A stretch of DNA of 64,000 nt from Roseateles puraquae (GCF_002205845.1 NZ_NISI01000003.1:1-64000); one strand, 5' to 3'; counted from the stretch's first letter, positions 26,821 to 37,030 are shown. A program made the numbers and translations. The notes: generated by a model from the letters alone, not told the origin.

Positions 26821-27331
26821 CCGGTCCCAGGGCTGGAGGCGGCTAAGACTGCTGGTTGATCTGTACTTTCCTGTGGACAACCAAGCCGAGGGTCGCTGAT
26901 TTGAGTATTGGTGGTCGATTTCGCTTGGATCAGCCGCTACTCTTAATGAAAGCATCTTTCCACGGCCGAGCCGGCAGAATGAATCGGTCTGAGTTGCCAC
27001 CGGTAATCCAATGCAGCACTCTGGGACCAAAGCCGCTCCCACAAGTCACGCCGAAGGCCTGTTCCGGACGCTAGTGCTGGCGGGGTCGCGGGGCTACGCC
27101 GAGTACGAAAAACCTCCCTTCGGTCCAGTTTGTCTTGGGCGCAGACTGCGGCTCGCGGTGGTTCGAGCGCGACACCGAGGGCGGGACGCAGGTGGGGCGT
27201 GCCGACCGAAGCTGAACGATTTGCATAGGCTCAAGCCTGCACAGCTCTTCCATCAAGTGAAGCCGCCATTTGATCCAATCTAATGGTGGCTGCTCAGCAG
27301 CCCTGATGCAGTTCAAGACCGCTGCCGCAAT
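26821..27331. other. Gene-poor stretch
   Basis: Roughly 510 bases between the protease gene and the Ymh-family gene. A minus-strand frame at 27071-27316 (with LDWIKWRLHLMEELCR) looks slightly protein-like but matches nothing I recognise and has no ribosome binding site. It is likely debris of an older insertion. Confidence 0.4.
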
Positions 27332-28132
27332 TCAGACCTTGCTTGCGAGGTCAAGCTTTCGATGCACGTAGGAGATCAGCGCGAAGATGTCGAGGGCGTC
27401 TTGCTCCGGCATGGGCCACACCACCTTCGGCGCATGGGCCGTCGGGTTGCGGATTGCCCCGAAGACGCCGACGAGCAGATTCGCGAACCCCTTCTGTTCG
27501 CTGAGCTCCGTCTCGGTCTTCAGGCCGTTGATGGCAATGATCGGCGCTTTCGTCGATAGCGCCTGGTTGACAAGTTCCGCACCGTCGTTCGTCAGTCCGG
27601 ACATCTGGCGAAGCCGCTCGGCGACCCCCTTCACTGCCTCAAGCACTGCGTGAAAGTAGTTCTCCGCCAGTAGCTCCGCCGTGCAGTAAACAAAGACCTG
27701 CGGGTGCGTGCCGCGGGCGTGTAGTGTGTCTGCGAGGTGCTTGGCTCGGGCGAGCGCGCCAGAAACTGTCGTCTCCCTGGTCGTATGAACAACCTGGCCT
27801 TGCTCGTTGACCGCGTAGCCGGCGAGTGACATGGCAACGTTGAGCCCATCTCGCATGCGTCGGAACTTCTCAGGCTGCTGCACGAATCGGGCGGGCTTCA
27901 TGGCTCGATTGACGAACATGACAAGGTGGTTGCCCACTTGATGCTTGTTCTGCTGGTGCGCCAGCGCGTTGAAGAGGCGCTTCCACTTGGTCAATCCGGG
28001 CGATGGATCTTCAACCTGCATGTCCGCAAGGATGCTTCCGATCTCAGGCCCCGTGAGGCCTTCGCTGGTGTCGCCAAGGACACGGCATACCGCCTCTACC
28101 AGTGAGACGTCAAAACAAGGCAAGCGATTCAT
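27332..28132 (-). CDS. TIGR02391 (Ymh) family protein
   Basis: The product has 266 residues. The C-terminal domain (from about residue 140) shows the family signature: RAKHLADTLHARG near its start, then INGLKTETELSEQKGFANLLVGVFGAIRNPTAHAP (key parts GFANLLVGVFGAIRNP and AHAPK), and the ending DALDIFALISYVHRKLD. The N-terminal 130 residues are a separate helical domain. TIGR02391/Hypoth_Ymh proteins are found in plasmids, phages and restriction or defence loci; the RNPxxH-like motif resembles HEPN-type RNase motifs, though activity is unproven. It stands alone here and is divergent from the metal resistance genes. Confidence 0.8.
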   Translation of the reverse strand: MNRLPCFDVSLVEAVCRVLGDTSEGLTGPEIGSILADMQVEDPSPGLTKWKRLFNALAHQQNKHQVGNHLVMFVNRAMKPARFVQQPEKFRRMRDGLNVAMSLAGYAVNEQGQVVHTTRETTVSGALARAKHLADTLHARGTHPQVFVYCTAELLAENYFHAVLEAVKGVAERLRQMSGLTNDGAELVNQALSTKAPIIAINGLKTETELSEQKGFANLLVGVFGAIRNPTAHAPKVVWPMPEQDALDIFALISYVHRKLDLASKV

Positions 28133-28378
28133 CGTCGTTCAGCGCCAGCTGCTTGTGCTTTGCACATACGCCTCTGAGCTCGTTCGAATTTGGACTCGTC
28201 CATTCTCTTGTTGCTTCGCGTGCAGCGACAGCCTTTCGCGCCAGCTGCATCCGTCATGAGGACGGATGTTCGGGCTGTGACGGATATCTCGCTACTGCGA
28301 ACAACTCTCGGCGGTGGAGCCGTCATTTAGCCGTCTTGGCAGATGTCGGGTGCAGGTCCACCCGGGTAAACTTCTGCC

Positions 28379-28747
28379 GTGCGCCGTAGCTTGACCACCC
28401 TCATCCTGATGCTCTGCATGTGCTGGCAAGCGCTGGCCCATGCTGGCATTGCCGTGGTGATGGCGGACGCTCGCGAGCACCAGCACGCGGTGATGCACTT
28501 CGAAGGCGAAGCTCACCATCACGATAGCCACGATGATGACGACGACGACGGTGTGCATAAAGACCGTTCCGTCGCGTCGGCCCAGCACCTGGCCAGTGAC
28601 GCCAGTTCCTGTGCACCGGCGCTGATTGGGGTTGTCAATCTGACGCTGCCGCAGCTGCCTCCAGAGATGCCTGCTCAGGCGACGGCGACTGCTTTGCCCC
28701 CTCCGTTCCTGGCCGGTCCCGAGCGACCGCCCAAATCCAAGTCCTGA
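28379..28747 (+). CDS. CzcI-like periplasmic histidine/aspartate-rich protein
   Basis: A GTG at 28379 starts 122 residues with a Sec signal peptide (LTTLILMLCMCWQALAHA). The mature part has a metal-binding-like cluster, HHHDSHDDDDDDGVHKD, at about residues 46-62, and a proline-rich end. Small proteins of this kind (CzcI type) precede czcCBA operons and are thought to modulate metal efflux in the periplasm. It starts the metal resistance cluster, with 118 bases to the outer-membrane gene. The exact family is not certain because such proteins are short and variable. Confidence 0.65.
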   Translation: MRRSLTTLILMLCMCWQALAHAGIAVVMADAREHQHAVMHFEGEAHHHDSHDDDDDDGVHKDRSVASAQHLASDASSCAPALIGVVNLTLPQLPPEMPAQATATALPPPFLAGPERPPKSKS

Positions 28748-28865
28748 ACTCCGCTGCTGCCCGCGCTTGAAGCGCGGCTGTCGTTCGCTCTGGCGGTGAC
28801 TGCGTTCGCCCCTCGGCTTCGTGCCGATGCGTCGCGCGTTGCTGTCCTCATGCATCAGGACTCTC

Positions 28866-30122
28866 GTGAAAACTCATCCATGGCTCGTCCCATGGCTCGT
28901 TGGCGGCACCCTTGCCGCCAGCGCGCTCGCCTGCGCCGCACAGGCCCAGCCTGTTCTACCCGCGGTATCTCCCGCTGCAACACGGCCTAGCCTCGCTCAG
29001 GCCATCGCTGCCGCTTGGCAACGCTCCATCGAGGCCACCCAGTCGCAAGGTCAGCAGCGCCAGGCGCAGGCTGACCAGACGGTCGCCAGCAGTTGGCTCG
29101 CAGCGCCACCGGCGCTTCAAGCCTCTCAGCGCCAAGGCCGGGGCAGCGCCGCCGAAGGGCAACGAGAGACTGAACTGGGGGTTGCTCTTCCTGTTTGGCG
29201 CATCGGCGCTCGAGCAACAGCCGGCCAGGCGGCGCAGGCTGAACTCGAATGGGCGCAGGCGGCGGAATCAGCTGCCCGGCTGCGCCTTGCCGGCCAAGTT
29301 CGCGAAACGCAGGGCCAGCTGGCCGGACTCGAATCAGAGCACCGTCTGGCCGCGCTTCAGAACCAGCTTCTCCAGCGTCTCGCCGAGGACGTGGACCGTC
29401 GCGTCAAGGCCGGCGACCTCGCGCCGGCAGACGCCATGGCCACGCGCGCCGAGTGGCTCGCCAGCCAGGCGCAGGAAGCGGAAGTCCAGCAAAAGCTGCG
29501 TGCCCAGCAAGCCCAATGGCAATGGCTGACCGGGCTGGCCATTCCTGCTGAGCCGGAGCCGCCCCGCGCGGCATCCGGCTTCGATCTCGACGAGGCCCAT
29601 CCGGAGCTTCAGCTGGCTGCACGCGCCGTCGAACGCGCCCAGCGCAAGCTCTCGCTGGCCCAGGTCCAGCGCGGGGACAACCCCGAGCTGGGCGTGCATC
29701 TGCGCCAGGAACGCCCCGGCCAAGGCATGCCCACCCAGAGCAGCGTCGGTGTCTCGTTGCGCCTGCCTTTCGGCACGGACACGCACGCACAACCGCGCAT
29801 CGCTGCAGCACTCACCGAGGTGGATCTCGCGCTGACCCAGCAACAGCGCATCCGCGACCGGCTGGCCGCTGAACTGCAGCTGGCACGCACGCAGTTGCAA
29901 GCGGCTGAATCCCAAGCGCAACTCGAAGCCCAGCGCGCCATGCTGCTGCGCGAGCGCGCCGGCCACATCGAAAAGGCCTTCAAGGCCGGCGAATCCCCAC
30001 TGCCCGAACTGCTTCGGGCACTGGGCGCCGCTGCTCAAGCTGAGGCTGCCAGCGAACGCCAGCAAGCCCATCTGCGCCTCGCCCAGGCGCGACTCCAACA
30101 AGCCCAAGGATTGCTCCCATGA
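28866..30122 (+). CDS. czcC: Outer-membrane efflux protein of the CzcC/TolC family
   Basis: I chose the GTG at 28866 because AGGA lies five bases before it; a GTG at 28821 and ATG at 28827 would add about 15 residues. The 418-residue product has a signal peptide (LVGGTLAASALACAAQAQ) and two halves of long amphipathic helices typical of the outer-membrane efflux family (ELEWAQAAESAARLRLAGQV, then QLQAAESQAQLEAQRAML), each with a beta strand segment. It would form the exit duct for the CzcBA pump. The stop overlaps the next gene by four bases. The metal specificity cannot be read from this subunit. Confidence 0.85.
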   Translation: MKTHPWLVPWLVGGTLAASALACAAQAQPVLPAVSPAATRPSLAQAIAAAWQRSIEATQSQGQQRQAQADQTVASSWLAAPPALQASQRQGRGSAAEGQRETELGVALPVWRIGARATAGQAAQAELEWAQAAESAARLRLAGQVRETQGQLAGLESEHRLAALQNQLLQRLAEDVDRRVKAGDLAPADAMATRAEWLASQAQEAEVQQKLRAQQAQWQWLTGLAIPAEPEPPRAASGFDLDEAHPELQLAARAVERAQRKLSLAQVQRGDNPELGVHLRQERPGQGMPTQSSVGVSLRLPFGTDTHAQPRIAAALTEVDLALTQQQRIRDRLAAELQLARTQLQAAESQAQLEAQRAMLLRERAGHIEKAFKAGESPLPELLRALGAAAQAEAASERQQAHLRLAQARLQQAQGLLP

Positions 30123-30757
30123 CCCGCACCCTTCTGCTGCGCACGCTAGCTTCCGCCGTGCTAGCGACCAGCTTTTGCCTGAGCGCCATCGCCGGCCCTG
30201 GCGCGCACGGCCCCAACGGCGAACACCTCGACGCCCCCGCCACTGCGGCGGCGCCGGGCAACAGCCGGCCGCGCCTCGAAGCCAAGACCGAGCAGTTCGA
30301 GCTGGTTGCGACGCTGGGCGGCGGCGAGTTTTCGATGCTGATCGACCGCTTCGCCACCAACGAACCGGTGCTCAATGCACAAGTTGAAGTTGAAAGTGGC
30401 GGCCTGAAGGCCAAGGCCCCTTTCCACGATGACATTGGTGACTACGCAGTGGCTGACGAAGCCATGCTGAAGCTGCTGGCCACGCCCGGCGAGCACGCCA
30501 TCGTCATCACGGTCATCCACGGGAACGAGTCGGACCTGCTGGACGGCACGCTCAAGGTCAGCGCGGCACAAGCCCAGGAAGCTGCCGAGGCCCCGCACAG
30601 CCACGACCATGCCGGCGGCGACGACCACGGCCACGAGCACACCACCGGCTCGCGCAAGCTATGGACGGGGGTGGGCGTCATCGCCGCTATGTTGATCGCC
30701 GTCGCCGCGTGGCGCCGCCGCGCCGGTGCCAAGACTTGGAACGGAGGCCAGGCATGA
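30119..30757 (+). CDS. Periplasmic/membrane-anchored accessory protein of the HME-RND operon
   Basis: The 212-residue product has a Sec signal peptide, then [13 protein letters not shown] directly after the cleavage site, a beta-rich periplasmic domain (QFELVATLGGGEFSMLIDRF), a histidine-rich stretch (HSHDHAGGDDHGHEH) and a single C-terminal membrane helix (GVGVIAAMLIAVAAWRRR). It overlaps czcC and czcB by ATGA-type junctions, so it is part of the transcript. The same [13 protein letters not shown] motif opens mature CzcB. A role in delivering metal to the adaptor is plausible but inferred. The beta domain looks like a diverged adaptor fragment. Confidence 0.75.
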   Translation: MTRTLLLRTLASAVLATSFCLSAIAGPGAHGPNGEHLDAPATAAAPGNSRPRLEAKTEQFELVATLGGGEFSMLIDRFATNEPVLNAQVEVESGGLKAKAPFHDDIGDYAVADEAMLKLLATPGEHAIVITVIHGNESDLLDGTLKVSAAQAQEAAEAPHSHDHAGGDDHGHEHTTGSRKLWTGVGVIAAMLIAVAAWRRRAGAKTWNGGQA

Positions 30758-31863
30758 AGCACCCACTGCTCACCCTCGGCCTGCTGGTGGCCGCTATCAC
30801 CGCCTTCGCTGGGCCCGGCGCCCACGGCCCCAATGGCGAACACCTCGACCAGGCGGGGCCGACGAATGCATCCGGCCTCGCGCGCCTGCCCGACGGCAGC
30901 GTCAACGTGCCCAAGGTGGCTCAGCGACGCATGGGTTTGCGCACACTGATCGCGCCCGAGACCGAAGCCGCGGCCACGCTGGAGCTGCCGGGCCGCGTCG
31001 TTCAGGACCCCAACGCCAGCGGCCGCGTGCAGGCGAGCCACGGCGGCCGCATCGAGCCGGGGCCCAAGGGTCTGCCGGTCCCAGGCCAGGCCGTTCAGAA
31101 GGGCGACATCCTCGCCTGGCTGCATCACCATGCCGATCCCTTTTCCCAGGCCAACCAGGAGGCTCAGCGCGCCGAGCTCCGCGCGGGTCGCCAACTCGCG
31201 GAGCAGCGGCTCAAGCGGCTGGAAGGGCTGGAGGGCACGGTGCCGCGCAAGGAGATTGAGGCCGCACGCCTGGAAGCCGAATCCCTCGCTGCCCGCGAGC
31301 GCAGCATCGCCGCGAGCCTGGAGGCGCGCGAACCGCTGCGGGCCCCGGTGTCCGGCGTCATCGCCCGCTCCGAGCTGGCGGCAGGCCAGGTCATCGACGC
31401 CCGAGACGTGCTCGTGGAGATCGTGGACCCCGCGCGCCTGATGGTCGAGGCGCAAACGCCCGACGTCACGCTGGGCCAGCGCATCGCTGGCGCCCAGTTG
31501 GCGGGCGTGAGCGGCGTCAAGTTGCAGCTGGCCGGTGTGCCCCGGTCGCTGCGCGACGGCACGCTGCCCTTAAGCTTCCGCGCTCAAGGCGACAAGTCGG
31601 TCCCGCTGGCTGTCGGCCAGACGGTGAGCGTCATCGTGGCGCTGAAGGACAGCGCCAAGGGTGTCGTGCTGCCAGCTGAGGCCGTAGTCCGCAGCCCGGT
31701 CAACGAGCCCGTCGTCTGGATCAAGACCGGCGCGGAGCGCTACACGCCCCAGCCGGTGCAGGTGAAGCCGCTTGGCGCCAAGACCGTGCTGGTCACCCGC
31801 GGCCTCGCAGCAGACAACCGCGTCGTGGTGCAAGGCGCACCACTGATCGCGCAGATCCGCTGA
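30754..31863 (+). CDS. czcB: Periplasmic adaptor CzcB (HlyD/RND membrane fusion protein)
   Basis: The ATG at 30754 overlaps the preceding stop. The 369-residue protein has a signal peptide, the [13 protein letters not shown] motif, a first lipoyl half ([26 protein letters not shown]; key part GQAVQKGD), a coiled-coil hairpin (about residues 130-190), a second lipoyl half ([20 protein letters not shown]) and beta-barrel and membrane-proximal domains ([26 protein letters not shown]). This is a complete RND adaptor that links the pump to the outer-membrane duct. The neighbours on both sides are its partners. Confidence 0.9.
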   Translation: MKHPLLTLGLLVAAITAFAGPGAHGPNGEHLDQAGPTNASGLARLPDGSVNVPKVAQRRMGLRTLIAPETEAAATLELPGRVVQDPNASGRVQASHGGRIEPGPKGLPVPGQAVQKGDILAWLHHHADPFSQANQEAQRAELRAGRQLAEQRLKRLEGLEGTVPRKEIEAARLEAESLAARERSIAASLEAREPLRAPVSGVIARSELAAGQVIDARDVLVEIVDPARLMVEAQTPDVTLGQRIAGAQLAGVSGVKLQLAGVPRSLRDGTLPLSFRAQGDKSVPLAVGQTVSVIVALKDSAKGVVLPAEAVVRSPVNEPVVWIKTGAERYTPQPVQVKPLGAKTVLVTRGLAADNRVVVQGAPLIAQIR

Positions 31864-31873
31864 GGAGACGGCC

Positions 31874-34800
31874 ATGTTCAATTGGATCGTCCTCACCAGC
31901 CTGCGCAACCGGCTCTTCGTGCTGGCCATTGCCGCGCTGCTGATGGCCTACGGCGGCTACACGGCCTGGCGCACGCCGGTCGATGTCTTCCCCGACCTGA
32001 ACAAGCCGCTGGTCACCGTGCTGACCGAGGCAGGGGGCATGGCGCCCGAGGAGGTGGAGCAACTCGTCAGCTTCCCGATCGAGACGGCGCTCAACGGCAT
32101 GCCCGGCATCACCCGGGTGCGGTCGACCTCGGGCATCGGCCTGTCCATCGTCTACGCCGAGTTCGACTGGGGCACCGACGTCTACCGCAACCGCCAGCAG
32201 GTGTCCGAGCGGCTGGCGCAGCTGCGCGGCCAGTTGCCCGCCGAAGTGACGCCCGTCATGGGGCCGGTCTCGTCCATCATGGGCGAGGTGATGCTGATCG
32301 CGCTGCCGCTCAGCGCGGGGCAAGCGACGCCGATGCAAGCCCGCGAGTACGCCGACTTCGTGCTGCGGCCACGCCTGCTGGCCATCCACGGGGTGGCGCA
32401 GGTCATCCCGATCGGAGGCGAGGTGCGCACGCTGCGCGTCGAGCCCGACACGGCCCGCATGGCGCAGCTGGGTGTGTCGCTGACCCAGGTGGAGCAGGCA
32501 CTGCGCGGCTTTGCCGGCAATGCGGGCGGCGGCTTCATCGACCTGAACAGCCGCGAGTACCTGATCCGGCATCTGGGCCGCACCAACCGCATCGAAGACC
32601 TGCAAGGCATCGCCGTCGCCTGGAAGGACGGACGCGCCATCCTGCTGGAGCAGGTCGCCAGCGTGCGCTTCGCGGCAGGCCTCAAGCGCGGCGATGCGGG
32701 CTACAAGGGTGCGCCGGCCGTCATCGTCAGCGTGCAAAAGCAGCCGGCCGCCGACACCGTGAAGCTGACTCACCAGATCGAGACGGCCCTGGAAGAACTC
32801 AAGCCCGGCCTGCCCAAGGGCTTGAGCGCGCCCAAGGTCCTGTTCCGCCAAGCGGACTTCATCGAGGCCTCGATCTCCAACGTGACCGGTGCGCTTCGCG
32901 ACGGCGCCATCATGGTGGCCATCGTGCTGTTTGCCTTCCTGCTGTCAGCCCGCACGACGTTGATCTCGCTGGTCGCAATTCCGCTGTCGCTGGCGGTCAC
33001 GGCGCTGGTGTTCCGCCTGCTGGACCAGTCGATCAATGTGATGACGCTGGGCGGCCTGGCCATCGCCATCGGCGAGTTGGTGGACGACGCGGTGGTGGAT
33101 GTCGAGAACATCCAGCGCCGGCTGCGCGAGAACCGTTCGCTGCCTGTGCCGCGTCCGGTGCTAGAGGTGGTGCGCGCCGCCAGCGTGGAGGTGCGCACTG
33201 GCATCGTCTACGCAACCCTGATCGTCGTCCTCGTCTTCGTGCCGTTGTTCGCGCTGCCGGGCATCGAGGGTCGGTTGTTCACGCCACTGGGCATCGCTTA
33301 CATCGTGTCCATCCTGGCGTCGATGGGGGTGTCCATGACCGTCACGCCGGTGCTGAGCGCCTTCCTGCTGCCGCGCATGAAGCGGCTGGACCATGGCGAC
33401 AGCCCGTTGGTCGCACGGCTCAAGCACTGGGACGGGCGGCTGCTGGCCTGGTCCTTCCCGCGCGCCCGGCTGCTGATGGCTGCGGCTGTGCTGGCCGTCG
33501 CGGCCGCGGCGGCCAGCGTGCCGTTCTTCCCGCGCGCCTTCCTGCCGGCCTTCAACGAGGGCTCGCTGGTGCTGTCGCTGATGTTCAACCCGGGGACTTC
33601 GCTGGCCGAGGCCAACCGCATGGGCGCGCTCGCGGAGACGCTGATCGCCCAGGTGCCCGAGGTCACGCAGGTGGGGCGCCGCACCGGCCGCGCCGAGCTG
33701 GACGAACACGCCGAGGGCGTGCACTCGGCCGAGATCGACGTGGACCTGCGCCGCGACGGCAAGCCGGTGGACCGCGAGGCGGTGATGGCCAGCATCCGCG
33801 CCCAGCTTGCCTCTCTGCCGGCGCAGGTGGCGATCGGCCAGCCGATCTCGCACCGGTTGGACCACCTGCTCTCCGGTGTGCGCGCCCAGATCGCCGTCAA
33901 GATCTACGGCGACGACACTGACACGCTGCGCGGCCTGGCCGAGCAGATGCGCGCCGGGCTCACCGGCGTACCCGGCCTGGTGGACCTGACCGTTGAAAAG
34001 CAGGTGCTCATCCCGCAAATTGCCGTGCGGCTGGACCAGCGCAAGGTGGCCCAGGCAGGGTTGTCGCCCGGTGAGGCAGTGCGCGTGCTGCAAGCGTTGA
34101 CGGACGGCGCTCACGGCGCGCAAATCGTCGACGGCCAGCGCCGCTACGACCTGGTGCTGCGCCTGCCCGACGACCAGCGCAGCCCTCAGGACCTGGCCCG
34201 CACCTTGATCGACACGCCAGCCGGGCGGCTACCGCTGTCCAGCATCGCCACGGTCGAGGAGTCCGACGGACCCAACCAGATCGGCCGCGAGAACGGTCGG
34301 CGGCGCATCGTCGTCTACGCCAACACCGATGGTCGCGACATGGGCCGCGTCATCGGCGATATCCGGCAGGTCATTGCCAAGACGACCCTGCCCACGGGGG
34401 CTTTCATCAGCCTGGAGGGGCAGTTCCAGGCGCAGGAACAGGCCACCCAGCTCATCGTGGTGCTGTCGGGTGTGTCGCTGGCGATGATGTTCCTGGTGCT
34501 TTACACGCGCTACCGCTCGGCCGTGCTGGCGGGAGTCATCATGGCCAACATCCCGCTGGCGCTGATCGGCGCCGTCGTGGCGATGTGGCTGGCCGGCGTC
34601 ACGCTGTCGGTGGCCACGATGGTCGGTTTCATCACCCTGGCCGGCATTGCCACCCGCAACGGCATCCTGAAGGTCAGCCACTACATCAACCTGTGTCGCT
34701 TCGAGGGCGAACGCTTCGGCCAGCCCATGATCGTGCGCGGCTCGCTGGAGCGGCTCACGCCGGTGTTGATGACGGCATTGGTCGCGGCCTTCGCGCTGAC

Positions 34801-35005
34801 GCCGCTGCTGCTGGCAGGTGACGAGCCCGGCAAGGAGATCCTTCATCCGGTGGCGGTCGTCATCTTCGGTGGCTTGGTCAGTTCTACCCTGCTGGACACG
34901 ATCCTCACACCCGTGATCTTCTGGCTGGTGGGCGAGAGACCCCTGCAACGCCTGCTGACTCCGGAAGAGAACGCCTCCCCTGGGCAAGCCCAGGAAGCGT
35001 TTTGA
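31874..35005 (+). CDS. czcA: Heavy-metal efflux RND pump (CzcA/CusA family, HME)
   Basis: The 1043-residue inner-membrane proton/metal antiporter starts at the ATG 31874 behind GAGGAGA. Twelve membrane helices and two large periplasmic loops follow the RND plan ([18 protein letters not shown] at the start; [20 protein letters not shown] in the second half). Typical HME segments are [19 protein letters not shown] and [18 protein letters not shown]. The TM4 motif reads [17 protein letters not shown] (about residues 399-416), different from CzcA (VDGAV) and CusA (VDAAI) and closer to the HME5 group with unassigned substrate. The metal is therefore uncertain. Genes for the duct, adaptor and small accessory proteins flank it. 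Confidence 0.92.
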   Translation: MFNWIVLTSLRNRLFVLAIAALLMAYGGYTAWRTPVDVFPDLNKPLVTVLTEAGGMAPEEVEQLVSFPIETALNGMPGITRVRSTSGIGLSIVYAEFDWGTDVYRNRQQVSERLAQLRGQLPAEVTPVMGPVSSIMGEVMLIALPLSAGQATPMQAREYADFVLRPRLLAIHGVAQVIPIGGEVRTLRVEPDTARMAQLGVSLTQVEQALRGFAGNAGGGFIDLNSREYLIRHLGRTNRIEDLQGIAVAWKDGRAILLEQVASVRFAAGLKRGDAGYKGAPAVIVSVQKQPAADTVKLTHQIETALEELKPGLPKGLSAPKVLFRQADFIEASISNVTGALRDGAIMVAIVLFAFLLSARTTLISLVAIPLSLAVTALVFRLLDQSINVMTLGGLAIAIGELVDDAVVDVENIQRRLRENRSLPVPRPVLEVVRAASVEVRTGIVYATLIVVLVFVPLFALPGIEGRLFTPLGIAYIVSILASMGVSMTVTPVLSAFLLPRMKRLDHGDSPLVARLKHWDGRLLAWSFPRARLLMAAAVLAVAAAAASVPFFPRAFLPAFNEGSLVLSLMFNPGTSLAEANRMGALAETLIAQVPEVTQVGRRTGRAELDEHAEGVHSAEIDVDLRRDGKPVDREAVMASIRAQLASLPAQVAIGQPISHRLDHLLSGVRAQIAVKIYGDDTDTLRGLAEQMRAGLTGVPGLVDLTVEKQVLIPQIAVRLDQRKVAQAGLSPGEAVRVLQALTDGAHGAQIVDGQRRYDLVLRLPDDQRSPQDLARTLIDTPAGRLPLSSIATVEESDGPNQIGRENGRRRIVVYANTDGRDMGRVIGDIRQVIAKTTLPTGAFISLEGQFQAQEQATQLIVVLSGVSLAMMFLVLYTRYRSAVLAGVIMANIPLALIGAVVAMWLAGVTLSVATMVGFITLAGIATRNGILKVSHYINLCRFEGERFGQPMIVRGSLERLTPVLMTALVAAFALTPLLLAGDEPGKEILHPVAVVIFGGLVSSTLLDTILTPVIFWLVGERPLQRLLTPEENASPGQAQEAF

Positions 35006-35067
35006 ACCTCATGGCCCTGCGGCGCCGCCTGTGCAAGAGCGCCGCGCAAACATTGGAGATGAACATC

Positions 35068-35448
35068 ATGAAGACCAAGCAACTGCTGATTGCCGCCCTG
35101 CTGGCATCGAGCGCCCTGGCCATGAACCCAGCGATGGCTCACGGATCGGCGGCACCCCGTCACGGCGGCATCGTGCAGGTCGCCAATGACGTGAACTTCG
35201 AGTTGGTGGTGGAGGCCGACGGTGCCACCATCTACCTCGTGGATCACGACGAGGACATGCCCTCCAAGGGCATCTCGGGCAAGCTGACGGTGCTGAATGG
35301 CGCGCAGAAGACCGAGGTCGATGTGAAGGCCACCGAAGGCAACAAGCTGCGCGCCACCGGCGTGAAGATCGCCCCCGGCGCCAAGGTGGTCGCGGTGCTG
35401 AACAACGTCGAAGGCAAGACCGCTACCGTGCGGTTCACCGTCAAGTGA
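35068..35448 (+). CDS. Small periplasmic protein of the metal efflux cluster
   Basis: The ATG at 35068 has GGAG nine bases upstream, which beats the ATG at 35059. The 126-residue product has a Sec signal peptide (LLIAALLASSALAMNPAMA) followed by HGSAAPRHGGIVQVANDVNFELV, the start of a small beta-sandwich common next to HME-RND operons. The domain probably binds metal or stabilises the pump periplasmically, but no activity is established. It is the first gene after czcA and overlaps the following gene. Confidence 0.75.
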   Translation: MKTKQLLIAALLASSALAMNPAMAHGSAAPRHGGIVQVANDVNFELVVEADGATIYLVDHDEDMPSKGISGKLTVLNGAQKTEVDVKATEGNKLRATGVKIAPGAKVVAVLNNVEGKTATVRFTVK

Positions 35449-35963
35449 AGATCGCCATGAGCATCCTGATCCGCTCGATGTCTGCAGCCCTGCTGCTCAC
35501 TGTTGGCGCCACAGGCTGGGCGTCAGACGCACCGCGCGACAACGCGACGCTGGCCGCCAGGTCCGAGGCCGTGTTCGGGAAGCAGCCGGGCCAGAGCTTC
35601 GACGCCCAGGCGGTCAAGCCGGCGGCTGCCGGGCCCCGCACCGAGACCGTGACGGTGACGCTCAAACCCGGCAAGGGCGCCGAGGTGCAAGCCGAACTCG
35701 ACGCGGGTCAGGGCCTGGTGTTTCAGTGGACGGCCAGCGCTGATGTGGCTGTGGACCTGCATGGCGAGCGAACCGGCTCGCAGTCGGAGTACACCAGCTA
35801 CGACATCGAAGGCGCTCAGCGCGAAGGCGCCGGCACCTTTGTCGCGCCGTTTGCCGGCACCCATGGCTGGTTCTGGAAGAACAAGGGCCAGCAGCCTGTC
35901 ACCGTGACCGTCACCATCACCGGCTTCCACAAACGCCTGGTGCGGCACGGAGGGCAGCCCTGA
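35445..35963 (+). CDS. Periplasmic beta-domain protein, 'anchor protein' type, of the metal cluster
   Basis: A GTG at 35445 overlaps the previous stop and starts 172 residues with a signal peptide (AALLLTVGATGWAS). The body contains TVTVTLKPGKGAEVQAEL, FQWTASADVAVDLHGE and HGWFWKNKGQQPVTVTVTI, a pattern seen in proteins annotated as transmembrane anchors beside HME-RND pumps. Here a cleavable signal replaces the N-terminal anchor. The W-rich beta fold may contact the pump. Function is not established. It continues the operon with a 14-base gap to the transporter gene. Confidence 0.75.
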   Translation: MKIAMSILIRSMSAALLLTVGATGWASDAPRDNATLAARSEAVFGKQPGQSFDAQAVKPAAAGPRTETVTVTLKPGKGAEVQAELDAGQGLVFQWTASADVAVDLHGERTGSQSEYTSYDIEGAQREGAGTFVAPFAGTHGWFWKNKGQQPVTVTVTITGFHKRLVRHGGQP

Positions 35964-35977
35964 GGGCTGTACCGACC

Positions 35978-37030
35978 ATGTCTGTTCATTGGAACCTCCC
36001 AGCACTTCGAGGCGGCCTGCTTGCGCTGCTGGCGGCGGCGCTGTTTGGTGTCAGCACGCCGATGGTGCAGAAGCTCGGGCTGGGCCTCGGTCCCTTCACC
36101 ACGGCTGCCTTGCTGTACTTGGGGGCGGCCGTCATCGGGGCTCTGCTTCGCCAGCACGTCAGCAAGGAAGCTCGGGTGCTGCGTGGCGATGTGCCGCGGT
36201 TGCTGTTGGTCGCCCTGTTCGGCGCCGTGTTGGGGCCCGTGGCGCTGGCATGGGGTCTGCAGCGGACCAGCGGCACTGGGGCATCGCTGATGCTGACGCT
36301 GGAAGCTCTGTTCACGGCCGTCCTAGCGTGGCGCCTGTATGGCGAAACGATGGATAGGCGTGTTTGGGTCGCCATGCTGTTGCTGCTTGCCGGCGGGGTG
36401 CTGTTGATCTTGGACCAGGGCTTGGCGTCCAGCGGGCAGTGGCTGGGGTTGCTGGCTGTGCTGGCTGCCACCGCTGCCTGGGGCATGGACAACACCCTGT
36501 CTCGGGCCCTCGCCGAGCGCGACCCCGCCCAGGTGGTACTGGCGAAAGCCGCACTGGGTGCGACCGCCACCGTGGTGCTGGCGCTGGCCACGGGCGAGCC
36601 GATGCCAGGTTGGGCCGCCGCCGCGGGGCTGATGGCCGTGGGCGCTACCGGGTACGGCCTGAGCCTGCGCTTCTACCTTTTGGCTCAGCGGGAGTTCGGC
36701 GCCGCACGCACGGGCTCGGTCTTCGCCTTCGCGCCGTTCATAGGCGCTGCGCTGGCCTTCGCGCTAGGTGACCGTTCAGCGGGCTGGGGCATGGCGCTGG
36801 GCGGCCTGTTGATGTTGGCTGGCGTGGCCCTGCATCTGGCTGAGTCGCACGATCACGAACACGAGCATGAGGCGTTGGAGCACGAGCATGCCCATCGCCA
36901 TGATGACGGCCACCACGATCACCATCATGACGTGATGCCCGCTGGTGCACACAGCCACGCCCACCGACACGAGCCGATGCGGCACAGCCATGCACATGTG
37001 CCGGACGTGCATCACGGGCACAACCACTGA
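35978..37030 (+). CDS. DMT/EamA-family transporter with histidine-rich C-terminus
   Basis: The 350-residue protein has ten hydrophobic helices in two EamA repeats (about residues 10-135 and 150-282), with characteristic starts (GLLALLAAALFGVSTPMVQ and WLGLLAVLAATAAWGMDN). After the last helix comes a 65-residue tail extremely rich in histidine, aspartate and glutamate (HDHEHEHEALEHEHAHRHDD and further HH/HSHAH clusters). DMT proteins export or import small solutes. The tail and the location at the end of a metal efflux cluster suggest a metal-related function, but the substrate is unknown. Confidence 0.85.
   Translation: MSVHWNLPALRGGLLALLAAALFGVSTPMVQKLGLGLGPFTTAALLYLGAAVIGALLRQHVSKEARVLRGDVPRLLLVALFGAVLGPVALAWGLQRTSGTGASLMLTLEALFTAVLAWRLYGETMDRRVWVAMLLLLAGGVLLILDQGLASSGQWLGLLAVLAATAAWGMDNTLSRALAERDPAQVVLAKAALGATATVVLALATGEPMPGWAAAAGLMAVGATGYGLSLRFYLLAQREFGAARTGSVFAFAPFIGAALAFALGDRSAGWGMALGGLLMLAGVALHLAESHDHEHEHEALEHEHAHRHDDGHHDHHHDVMPAGAHSHAHRHEPMRHSHAHVPDVHHGHNH

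Noticed and set aside
28543-28560. GAC-rich tandem run in the CzcI-like gene
   Set aside because: It is a codon repeat for Asp inside a coding sequence, not an independent repeat element.
32000-33921. Long frame in +1 relative to czcA (679 codons)
   Set aside because: Shadow of the czcA gene; composition is arginine/glycine/alanine rich with no domain, whereas czcA is a complete RND pump.
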